This document shows positions 1 to 11,600 of a stretch of 64,000 nt of DNA, in pieces. A program made the position numbers and the translations under genes. The DNA comes from Phymorhynchus buccinoides (taxonomy: Eukaryota > Mollusca > Gastropoda > Neogastropoda > Raphitomidae): NCBI GenBank assembly GCA_017654935.2, contig CM065680.1:34309127-34373126 (forward strand), in the 5' to 3' direction. The first letter of the stretch is position 1; every line of letters starts with the position of its first letter. A model generated the notes under the pieces. The model worked only from the letters and a program-made list of their open reading frames with translations. It made no database searches and had not been told where the DNA came from.

Positions 1-355
1 TAAAGTACATCTGTCACAAACATAATTTCAGCTTAAAAATGGAACAAACTGTTAAAATCTGAAACAACATTGTTCACTACGCAAACTGGCATGTACTTTC
101 CTCAGTATCTTCTAAGATAAGTTTACAATTTCTGATATATTTCACGATTTTCGCGAAATTGAACCCAAACCAAAAAGTTATCCACAGCATACTACCAATC
201 AACACGCAAAGGCACACACAAAAAATGTTTCAGATGCTATCAGAAGTGATTACAAAATAGCCTATTTGCTCAATAACATATATTTCATAAGTTCCAACAA
301 ATCAAAGGGCATATTACCTATGTACCAGAATTTCAGTCATTATTCATACCCCATC
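1..355. other. Non-coding A/T-rich flank
   Basis: No reading frame, splice-framed exon or recognisable repeat was seen. It lies just beyond the 3' end of the broken minus-strand gene that ends at 356. Confidence 0.5.
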
Positions 356-3300
356 CTAGTCCAGTGTGACATCATCAAAGTCATCGTCTTCTAGTTCATC
401 AAAACAGATTGACCAACTCAGCATCCTCATCACAGGAAACATCTTCTTCGTCACTGTTGTCAGACTGAGGTGTTGCGCCCTGCTGGTCCTCAGACTGAGG
501 TGTTGCACCCTGCTGATCACACAAGATGTCCACCAGGTCTTGAGGGAGGATGTCCCCTGAGGCCATCATGAGGGTGGCACCAAGAAGGCTGGCACGGATG
601 TTTCGGGTAACACACCACCATATGTATGCACTGACCTTGCGGCTGAATCCAATGATGCCACTCTTTCCTTTTGCTTCACGATATACTGACTGTTCAAGGG
701 CTTGGTCAACGCTGACACGAGAGGCTGGAACACTGGAGCGAGCAACACTGAACCCTCCATCACGCAGCAATTTCTCTGCCCCAGGATAGTTGTCTTCAAG
801 ATTGAGCATGGATAGAAAGTAGACATATGTATATCGTGCATAATTTTGGTGGTTTGCAATATGAAGTACGGGTAGCATCTCTCCAACACTTGCAAGGTGA
901 AGCTCCAGGTCATTCTGCTTCGTAGCACGCAGTAACCTCAAGACAATCCAGATCCTCTCAGCATACATGAGCCAAAACTGTGCCGTTTTCCCCCTTTCCC
1001 TTCCAACATCAACTTTCTGTAGTTTGCAAACATGTCGAACAGTTGTGATACACATTCTTCTTGCAGGGTGACTTGGTGATTCTCATGGCTTGGGTAATCC
1101 AGGTACTCAGTCACTTTGTCCATGACATGCTTTGCCTCAGGCCTGTCTTGCAGAAATTTCTCAAGCAACAGGCGTTCGAGCCCTTCCAGCATCGTCTTGT
1201 GTACCATCATGCACCGGTTATAGTGTTTGCCCTGCAAAACTCATTCGATTGATCCTGTTGCACAAACACCTGACTGGATCGCAACCTCCTCAAAGCCAGA
1301 ACCTCGCATGAGCTTGCCTACTGCACCCATGTACGAACAGACCAAATGGAAGACGCCAAGGCGGACTATGATCTTCTTGAATTTCTCCATCTGCCACACC
1401 AGCATGTAAGCCTTCTTGGCAACGGCCAGGTCAGACGTAACCAGTGTGTACTCCTGGTTTACCTCCTTTGTTGCTTCCATATACACTTCCAGTATGTGCT
1501 GCGCAGTGGAGTTCTCTGTCACAGGGTGGAGCACTGGCTGCAAGTAGTCCAGAACTGACTTCTGTGGAAGATTCTCTCCCTCTGTACAATGGCCTGTCAG
1601 TGACACAAACCCCGACCATCCAGGTATGTGTTGCTCATCACAGAACTTTCGCCTGAACAGAATCCAAAGCAGATCCGACTTTGCTGCGTTACAAAGTGCA
1701 TCAGGTTTGCTGATGCTTGTCTTGGTGACCTGAAGAAGTGGCTCTGCTTTCTGATTAGCATTGCATGGTGGCAGGTCCTTTGTAGCAGCAAGTAGCCTCT
1801 CGCCAACATCTTCAATCAGAAGTTGATCTTGGTTGGTTGCACTTGCATGTCCATCTTCTGACTGCTCCTGAATGGCAATCCCGTGGGTTGAATGTGTTGT
1901 GCCACTTCCACTTGGAATTTCTTCACACAAGTCAAAATTGTCCCAAGCCAGATGTAAAACTTTGTTTTGTGTCTTGGAAAAGGTTGGTGGCAGGACGCTT
2001 CTGGTTTAAAGTATGCTGTGGAATATATTGTTTTCCAATGCCAGTGCAGACCCATGGGAAATGCAGTGCCCAAAGTGGTTAAGAAGACTGATTAGCTCTG
2101 CTTTCCCAGTCCAATGCTGGACTGCATTGGCCAGTCCAATGTGCTTTGGTTGTTTCCAAGTCCCATTTGTAACAGAATAGCAGACACCCTGTGCAACTGA
2201 ACCAGCCACTCGCTCTTTTCTCTCTCATGGGGTCCTTTTTCCAGACAGTCCAATGTGCTTTGGTTGTTTCCAAGCCCCATTTGTAACAGAACAGCAGACA
2301 CCCTGTGCAATTGAACCAGCCACTCGCTCTTTTCTCTCTCATGGGGTCCTTTTTCCAGACAGTCCAATGTGCTTTGGTTGTTTCCAAGCCCCATTGGTAA
2401 CAGAATAGCAGACACCCTGTGCAACTGAACCAGCCACTCGCTCTTTTCTCTCTCATGGGGTCCTTTTTCCAGACAGTCCAATGTGCTTTGGTTGTTTCCA
2501 AGCCCCATTGGTAACAGAATAGCAGACACCCTGTGCAATTGAACCAGCCACTCGCTCTTTTCTCTCTCATGGGGTCCTTTTTCCAGACAGTCCAATGTGC
2601 TTTGGTTGTTTCCAAGCCCCATTTGTAACAGAACAGCAGACACCCTGTGCAATTGAACCAGCCACTCGCTCTTTTCTCTCTCATGGGGTCCTTTTTCCAG
2701 ACAGTCCAATGTGCTTTGGTTGTTTCCAAGCCCCATTGGTAACAGAATAGCAGACACCCTGTGCAATTGAACCAGCCACTCGCTCTTTTCTCTCTCCTGG
2801 GGTCCTTTTTCCAGACAGTCCAATGTGCTTTGGTTGTTTCCAAGCCCCATTGGTAACAGAACAGCAGACACCCTGTGCAATTGAACCAGCCACTCGCTCT
2901 CTTCTCTCTCCTGGGGTCCTTTTTCCAGACAGTCCAATGTGCTTTGGTTGTTTCCAAGCCCCATTGGTAACAGAACAGCAGACACCCTGTGCAATTGAAC
3001 CAGCCACTCGCTCTTTTCTCTCTCATGGGGTCCTTTTTCCAGACAGTCCAATGTGCTTTGGTTGTTTCCAAGCCCCATTGGTAACAGAACAGCAGACACC
3101 CTGTGCAATTGAACCAGCCACTCGCTCTTTTCTCTCTCCTGGGGTCCTTTTTCCAGACAGAATCACTCTATGGAAAGTCATGAGAATGTCTGGGCCAACT
3201 GAAGCAGACTCTGAGAGGAGACTGTCAGCTGTTGGAGGCCAACATCCTGGGCCATGGTCCCGAAAAGCTTCCAGGATCTTGCGGCGAACGATCATTGCTG

Positions 3301-4290
3301 CCTCTTCTACTCTGCGACTTTCTGATGCAACAGCAACAAAAGCCAGTTCAACAGCTTGCCCAAGTGGAAGATTGCTGGAGTAGATCAGCTCACTCCTGAA
3401 GTTAGGAGCCCAGAATTTGATTGTCTCTCCGAAGTGGTCAATGAGTTTTCCCTTGAGTTTTTGTGTTGGGTACTCGGGTTGTAGTGCTCTGGTGAATTGT
3501 CTTGCATAAAAGCCAGATACCTTTCTCTCAACATTTGAACTCGCTCTACTTGAGCCTTTGAAATGACACTATCTTCAATATAGTTGCAGATATGTAGAAA
3601 AGCTTCATTGTGTGCTTTTTTTCTTCTTAGTATGGGCGTCGCTTCTTCGAGCTTCCACTGTGTCTTTCAGGGCACCGCAGCAGTTCCTTCCTGCATGATT
3701 CATGGTAGTATACTTCACGAGCTACAAGGTCCACATCCTGCACTCTGCCTAGGACCCCAAAGTTCTGCTTCCTTGCTGCTGCTTCTTCGATACTGTTCTC
3801 AGCACATTTTGTTTCGCATTTGACCAGCTTTGTGTCATATCTGGTGGTGTGTCCTAAGTATTTTCTTTTTCTATCACAGATCACACATTTGTCAGTTGGA
3901 TACAAAATCGTGGTTGCTGTATGTCCAGATTGTCTTCTCCTCTTTGTTGGGGGAGTTTGGCAAGAACCATCCCCTTCTTCTGCTGGTTCAGACTTCACTT
4001 CCGTGTGGCATTTTCTTTTGAGGCGTGTAAAACGCTGATAGCAATTTCGATGGAAGGCATGGCAACTGTCATGAAAGTGTTCAGGAAATTGCTCTATAAT
4101 TGTTTCAAAATTTGAGTCATCTGAGCGCTTTCGAATTTCATATCATGCCCTCAGTCGCTCTTTGCTGGCTGTGGAGAGTGCCACAAGTCTGGTCTCTTTA
4201 TTCCTTGGATCATGCACAATGCACACACGACTGTCTGTCTTTTCACTTTTGTCTTTCTTTTCCGCAGAAACGACACAGGTTGTTCGTCAC
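356..4290 (-). pseudogene. Degraded copy of an uncharacterised invertebrate repetitive gene
   Basis: Read on the minus strand, a long protein can be followed across several frames. The N-terminal part (about 4290–3640) carries Cys/His clusters such as CIVHDPRNKE, HDSCHAFHRNCYQRF, CVICDRKRK and YHESCRKE, suggesting metal binding. The middle contains GETIKFWAPNF, and downstream come WDNFDLCEE and SGSGTTHSTHG. The C-terminal part (1000–399) includes FWLMYAERIW and an acidic tail. Lesions seen: TGA at 4143–4145; frameshifts near 3635, 3480 and 990; a further shift near 402, after which an acidic frame runs to TAG at 356–358; TAA at 2006–2008; TGA at 1241–1243; and six TGA codons inside an amplified segment. 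One frame otherwise holds from about 3476 to 990. I recognise the style of a multi-copy, function-unknown family of marine-invertebrate genomes but cannot name it. The 5' limit is uncertain because TGA closes the frame near 4288. Almost certainly not functional as one protein. Confidence 0.7.
2132..3160 (-). repeat. 114-bp coding tandem repeat, about nine copies
   Basis: The motif ggtcctttttccag recurs at 2231, 2345, 2459, 2573, 2687, 2801, 2915, 3029 and 3143, exactly 114 bp apart (38 codons). In the gene frame each unit reads LSGKRTPGERKERVAG followed by SIAQGVCCSVTNGAWKQPKH. The single-copy sequence continues on both sides (SVGPDILMTFHRVI upstream, LANAVQHWTGKAELISLLNH downstream), so the array expanded from inside the coding sequence. 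Six junctions carry TGA where three carry GGA. Confidence 0.9.
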
Positions 4291-4362
4291 TCATTTTTTG
4301 TAATCACTGGACAGCATCTGTTCAGAGGTGCACAGATTGTGCAAGTGTACATTCATGTGCAT

Positions 4363-4550
<188 letters not shown>

Positions 4551-5599
4551 TGTGTTAAAAAATAAATGTAATTGAAAGTCATTCAGCACCTGAATATCTT
4601 GATATGTCAATGAAATAAACACTTATAGGATGCATAGAAACAAGTCCGTCATTTGGGGGTATGAAAAACACCAGAAAACTACAATACAAATTGAAATTTA
4701 TTTGTAAACAAAGAATCCAAATATTTATAGTTTTGACGCAATTCAACGACCATACATTTTATAAGGCCCAACACTGCTTCTTCCTTATCCACTCTCGTTA
4801 CGCGAAATAAGTAGCTAGCGTCATATATTTCCCATTATTATTATTTAATTCTAACCATGATCCTTACCTAATTACTTATTCTAACATTAGCCCTATCCAA
4901 ATCCCTTAAATTATCCTGAACCCCTATTCTTAACCCCAGCTCCATAAAAACATGGTACTATATCTTTACTCGGCAGAATACCGGCACATGTCTTCTGCGC
5001 GCGTGCAAAAATGAAAACATCACGGTGTGTACAGCGGTGCTCATAAACTGTTTTGACTCCCCAATTCGCACGTGGATGAGGATGTGATTTTTTTTTCTCT
5101 ACAAAAGGCTAAAAAATCGAATTTCAAAATGATTCACTATGTTGAAAATAAACAATAACTGTTCTGAATGGTAAACATGTAAAACATTACACAATTTCTT
5201 TGAAGAAAAGGTGCAATGAGGTGAAAACCACAGGGCAAAAAAATCGGAAGATAGCGTTGGAGTGGTTCAGAGAATGATAAGCACCTAGAATGCGAGCGTT
5301 GTGGAGACGGAAGCTTACCAGCTACTAGTTACTGGAATACATTGGCGTCAAGAGTAATAAAGTCTGAAAACTCGCACTTAAATCGCTCTCTACTACCCTG
5401 AAGTCTTTGAAAAATTCAAGGCCAACACATAACTTCGTTCTCAGTAAGTAAAAACCTATCAGAAAATCGATACGAGAAATCCCCCCCCCCTCTGGGTTAA
5501 CCTTCCACTTTTGCCAAGTAAGAAAATCGCGTGATAATCCCTAGTGCATTGCTGCCCTCTGGTGTGACAAATATCGCCATAGGTCGACCATTGAATATC

Positions 5600-5780
5600 T
5601 CTCTCTCTCTCTCTGTGCGTGCGTGCGCCATCGATGATGGTGTGCGCGCGCGTCCAATGATTTCATTGGAGCTGTCGACCTTGTTTAGATCACTGAAAAT
5701 CTCGCGAGAGTTTGTGTCGTGGGAGAAATCTGCGGGAAATCCGATTTCAGAGAACACCGAAATGAAAACTTCTTTTAATA
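5600..5780. promoter_or_regulatory. Candidate promoter with TCTCGCGAGA and paired CCAAT boxes
   Basis: The palindrome TCTCGCGAGA lies at 5700–5709. It matches the CGCG core element of many housekeeping promoters in animals. Inverted CCAAT boxes sit at 5654–5669 (ccaatgatttcattgg, one mismatch from a perfect palindrome), next to GC-rich alternating gcgcgc. The orientation and position would suit a RAD54B promoter with a 5' UTR exon spliced to 8684, but no transcript evidence is available. Confidence 0.35.
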
Positions 5781-6014
5781 TTTGTCAAAGTCAGTTCTGA
5801 CTATTATAATATTATTACAACAGCTAGGCCAAAGTTTTGAAAGTGGGTCTCACCGTCTATGGTAAAGTTGTTTTGCGTTCTTTAGTGGACGCATTTTATT
5901 ATTTTTCTTGACTTTTAAAGGGGAAAAGTTACTGAACATGTCATATAATTATAAGGATAAAGACTAGTTTACCTTAAACATCATAATCATAATCATAATA
6001 TGATAATGATCATA

Positions 6015-6335
6015 AAGGGGTTGTAGTGTAGTGAAGGGAAGTAGACTTGTAGTCTAGTACGGTAGTAGTAGTAGTAGTGTGTTAGGGCCTAGGCCTAGTG
6101 GATTTGTAGTTTCAAGTTTGGGCAAAGACACTGAAACTGAAAGTCTTTGGGGGAAGTTTGGTGTGGGGTTGATGCGCCTGAGGCTGAGGCCCCTGTGTCT
6201 GTGACCATGCAGTGCACCACAGGCACAGTTGCTTAGTACTTGGGTAGTTTGTGGGATACCAGTTTGTGTCTCGGCTGTGGAGTCCTGTTTGGCTGTGAAG
6301 CTGATGAGGTGTGTTGCCATCTTGAAGCTTTCCAC
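6015..6335. repeat. Dispersed repeat, copy 1 (second copy 7335–7500)
   Basis: Shares ordered blocks with 7335–7500: aaggggttgtagtgtag, gtagtctagta/gtaatctagta, ggttgatg/gttgatat, ctgaggccc, and cctgtg…ctgtgaccat. It contains a short (gta)n run. Diverged interspersed repeat of unknown class. Confidence 0.5.
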
Positions 6336-7050
6336 ACCGTTCTAAGAAGTAAGGTCTTATATCAAATATGCACCTAGTACTAATTGTTTCAAGAATCTTG
6401 TGGACGAATTACCAAAATTTATAGATCTTTCTGGAATTTGATTAGTAATTACTAAAGATGATTTGATTGCTTGTATAAAACTCAAAAGTATTTTTTGTGT
6501 CAGACCCCAATGCAAAATCAAAATGCCAATGATGAAACTTTTTATAGGCTGCAAGGCCTAGGCTGAGAAAGCCTGTCCCTAATACCAAACCTAACCTAAC
6601 AGTTGTGTGTTGACTGTGTGCATGAGTAAATGTGTGTGCATGCAGCTGTGCTGGGTCATTATCCAAGTGTGTATTAATCTGCAGTCATTCAGTATATATA
6701 TAGCCAGTCGGACAATACCCATAAAAACACTTCAGAAAGTAAACGGCAAGGTGGACATTCACATTGTCTTTTGATTTGCTACTGGAAAGTGGAAGAAGAG
6801 CGAAAGGTGCTCCACGCCACCCCCAAAGTTGTGACGTGACGCATGCAAAAAGCGTGCGTTGGCTAGTTGCACAAAGTTGAGTGAGTTGTTGTTATCCCAC
6901 CTACAGGTGTTCGTAACTGGCAAGAATTAGAAATAATAAAATAATAATAGGCATCCCCATATCACGGCATTATGGAAAGGACCTGTCTCAAGCCCGTCTC
7001 CAGCAGTGCAAGGCGCTGCGTAGTGTTTAGTGGGCGTTTACTGAGCACTG

Positions 7051-7072
7051 GGGGGGGGGGGGGGGGGGGGGG
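7051..7072. repeat. Poly-G tract
   Basis: About 22 consecutive G bases, a possible quadruplex and a common assembly or sequencing problem site. Confidence 0.9.
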
Positions 7073-8468
7073 GAAGGTTACACAAGATGTTCAGTGCTGC
7101 ACATGGTCATCTCCAAATATGGAAAGTGATGTCATTCGCGTGACAATTTCAGTTTTTCACGAAAGTTTAGAAGTTGTATCTTTTAACCTTTGAATCTAAA
7201 ATTAAACTCACCCTAACTCTAACCATAAACCGTCAAATACACACAAAAATAAAACTTTACTAAAAATTGAGTGTTCCATGTTTGGAGATGATGATGTGCA
7301 GCCGTGAAGGTTACTGAACGTAAGGATAGGATAGACACATAAGGGGTTGTAGTGTAGGGACGGTTAGGACTCGGTTTAGCAAGGGAATTAGTGCCTGTAA
7401 TCTAGTAGTGTTGTAGTGAGGTTGTAGCTTAGGGGTTGATATAGATGACTGAGGCCCGGACCCTGTGACTAGAGTACCTTTATGCCTGTGACCATACATA
7501 GGGCTGGCCAAACTTTAAAAAATTCACTAGCCCTGCAGGCAGTAACTTAAAACATTTTACTCGCTCAAACACATTTTCACTTGCCCGAAGAAAGCAACAA
7601 AAATCCATGAACACACTAGTGTGTGTGCTAGGCTGATCCAAATGTTATTCCTTTCCCAAGAATGGCGGAATGTTACTTCTCTGTGAAAAGTTTTGATGGG
7701 AAAATTTGGAGTTGGGGTGTGTATGCAACTTAGCTAGTTTCTATTGCCTCACTCCACCCAGTTGTAAATGGGTACCTTACTTTGGTTGGGGGGAAAGTCC
7801 TTCAGATGAGACTTAAAACTGAGGTCCTGTGTGTGAAGGCATGCACAAGATCTTGCGTACACATTAAAACCCATTTCACTATTCGGTAGGAGTAGGCCGT
7901 GTTGTGCCTTTGGGATGGATTACACAAATTCACACTATCATGTTTGTCTATCTAGTTGTGGGCAAGCTCTCAATTAGACTCAATGAGTGTGGGTGATGTT
8001 TCTAAAGACTGTTTTATTTACGATTGTTCAGTTGCCAAGTGTAGCTTCATAACAAGGGAAGCAATTCAGACAATTAGTTAATAAGGATCTTATAACGCTC
8101 AATAACGATGCACCATTAATCGATACACACACCACGTGTGTTCTGTGCACCAAGAACAATTTCAAAGAACAATAACTCTGAGTTTGAAGAAACTCTAGGT
8201 TCACGCAAAGAACAATGACTCTGGAGATTGCATCCTATCCCGTTGTGGCTCACATTAGCACTTTACTGAGATTCCATGAGCAACGTAAATAATAAAGTAC
8301 TTAAACATGTTTAAAGCAAGCACATGGTAATAATGTCAATTCCTTTACCAAAATGTAGGCGAGTTGGAATGGATGGCATGAACATAAGAGCACATGTACA
8401 TGCATCATACTAATTTGTGTTTAGACATCCATATTTATGAACACATGCACGCACACATACACATGTAT

Positions 8469-8472
8469 ACAT

Positions 8473-8520
<48 letters not shown>

Positions 8521-8530
8521 ACACACACAC
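8469..8530. repeat. (CA)n microsatellite
   Basis: CA dinucleotide run interrupted by two 'ctcaca' units. Confidence 0.9.
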
Positions 8531-8684
8531 TCACAATTATACAAGAGTAAAATAGTTACAATAGTTAGTTAGCTAACAGACATGGTATTAATTATGCATT
8601 ATTTTACTGCAACTTATTATTATGAGTCTGGAAGCCAGACTTATTCTGTTTGATAACATTGCCTCATGCTGCTTTAGTTTCAGA

Positions 8685-11600
8685 ATGCGGCGCTCTGCTG
8701 CCCCTAGTCAGCTGAATGCAGCCAAGAAAGCCAGGTTTACGGTGCCATACAAAACACCACCTGACTCTGCAGGACAAACTGTGCGGTGAGTATAAGAACA
8801 GTTTCTGTGTTTTTAAAAATGTTATTTGTATACTTTAAAAATCAAGTTTTATTTCTCCAATGTTTATGATATATAGAATTTAAAAGATACTTTTGATGTT
8901 GTCAAACTACTGTGACCATTTCACTTTTTTTTCCAGAGCACCAAGTTCTCCAAAGCCATCACAGTTGGAACCTAAGTTGCTAACCACTAATGAGCTTCCA
9001 ACATTGGATATTATGTCACCTAAACATGATGTCATATCAAGACCTTCCTCTAACATGAATCACCGAATGAGCCAGACTTTTTCACCCCCTTCCTTTGTAA
9101 ACCGTAATCGTGCTGACTCAAAGGTGACCATCAGTCGTTCACCACTTGACAGTTTGAATGAAACTTGTTCTACGAGCGGAACCCTTGCACAAGACATTCT
9201 TCCTCAAGCAAGTGACAACACAGGGGTTAAGTGCATTGACACAGACAGAGTTCACAATCCTTGTTTAAATGAATCGGACATGCGCCAGAGTGAACAGAAG
9301 CAAAGATCTGAAAAAGGCACCACAGACAGTGATGGTTTAAATGGATGCCAAAGATCTCCTCTCAAACCATGTAATGTCAGACAGAAAGTCAACAGGGAAG
9401 CAGCGACAGCTTCAAGTGGTACTGGTAGTTGTGAATTGAACCAATGGACAGTGCCAAATAAAAGTGCCAGCAAAGACTTTTCACACAAAGTTGGTGTAAA
9501 AACCAGCTGTGGAGCTGAAGGAGTCACAGCAAGCTCGGTACAAAGTGGCAGTGTCAAGTGTGGATACTTCTCTGTCGTCTGGTGCAAGCTTTCAAAGAAA
9601 AAGGTATTCCTTTTTGAGTCATGATCATTGTAAAAATAATGGAATTTAGGTTTGCTTCTTGGTGGAGGTTACTGACATATTTGATTTTAAGATGGTTGCC
9701 TTGGTTTATAAGCATATTTTCTGTTTCCAACTCTTGAATATCAGTTTAGAGCAATCAAAAAGGGCCCAATAGCCTAACATCATATGATAATGTAGGAGTG
9801 TTTTGGATTTGCAATATGTCATACTTTTAAAACAATCTTTATTCATGTGTACAGTCTCTACAAGTGTTTATATTGCAGATCCAAAACTTAACACTAACAG
9901 CATTAAAAAAAAAAAAAATATTGAGTATTTTTCAGCTTTTTAACACATGAGCTAGTTGATAAAATTATACTTATTTATAAATGGTGTAGTTTTGTAAACT
10001 CGACAATAATCAAAATGGTAACATATTTTTCTGACTATAAGGCGATACTTTTTTCTCAGACTGAGATCCCTGCGCCTTATAACCGTATAATGTGATTAGT
10101 AATATAGTAAGAAAAATCCGTCTAATATCACGAGAAGTGGACACACACACGCACACGCACACACACATACACGCACATGCACACACACACACGCACACAC
10201 ACACACACACATGTATAGTAAGAAAATATAAGAACAAAATCTGAATATTCTAACCATACTGACCAACACTCAAACAATAGCATAAGACTCTCTCAGGTTG
10301 GAAACCATACCCTAGCAACATAAAAACAAAAAAGGGCAAAGGACGATAACTCCCCGTTCCGGAAGTATGATCTCCCATTACTTCCCTTTACTTCTATCAT
10401 TTTGTGTAAAATTTGGGGTAATTTTACAGTAAAAACAAATATGATAGTTATGATCTTTTTTTGGTTTACTTTTTTTTCAGCACAAGAAATGGGAAGGAGA
10501 TGGCAAGTACCTTTCTTTTTTTTTGTTTATTATTTTTTTACATAGAGAAATATATTCATAAATCCATTCTATAAATTAACTAAAAATAAACTACAGTGGA
10601 ACCTCCCTTGAGGTTAAGACCTTGAAAAATCATCCAAACTCAGGTGGTAAGTGGGAGGTAGTTGCAAATTAATAGGGAGGTAATTTTAATACCTACAAAG
10701 GGCAATGTCCTGGAGAAGTAGATCTTAAGTGGGAGGGAGTCTTAACTCTTCTACTACCAAGTATTACTTAGACTGTTTACCGTTGTTGCGCACCAAGTAA
10801 TTTTTGGTGCTGCACTGATTTTCGCACACACTCACTTTAAAAATTCATTAAAAAAAATACTCGCTCGAATCATCACTAAATTTACCTGTGTCGATCTACT
10901 GCTGCAAACCCAAGATCGTTTCAACACTTTTGATGCTCTTTTTGATTCGCCTAAGTTCCGATTTGCCACTTTTTCCACAGTAAATGCTTCGTCGGCACTA
11001 TCGCCATCTTGTAGAGGTTCACACCAAAAGTCGTCAGTTTCCATCGTCGAAAACACAACGAAAATTGATTGAAAATTACAAAATTTAGCCTACAAATGAA
11101 GATGGCGGAAGATTGGGCTTTCCCTGAGCGAACTGCGCATGTCACGGAAGTAAAGGATGTGATGTCACTTGATATAAATAGCGCAAAGGGGGACACCGGG
11201 GTTTCCCTAGTATCTGGCGGTCAAACCCGCCCGTGGCTAGCAACGATATACGGTAAACCAGTGGGTCAACCCGCCGACGGTAGTAGAAGAGTTAATAGGG
11301 AGGTTCCACTGTATTTATCAAAATGGTGTGTGTGTGTGTTAGGTTAAATTAACGTTTTATCTGAACATTGTTTGTAACATCTTATCATGTTTTAATCGAT
11401 ACACTAAAGTGAGGTCATCTTTGAACAAATAAAAAAGTCAATTACTTGACCTGAGGGTTAGGATTGGAATTTGGATTACATAGCATTAGGTGTGGTCTTG
11501 TTTATTTCTGCTTTGATTTATTCCTCTTGATTACATCATATTCCAATTCGTGAGAATACAATTACAATGGCTACTTAATATCTTTACTTGTTATTGACTC

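Noticed and set aside
2823..3383. Plus-strand 186-codon frame across the 114-bp array
   Set aside because: Antisense shadow of the coding repeat, open only because 114 is a multiple of three.
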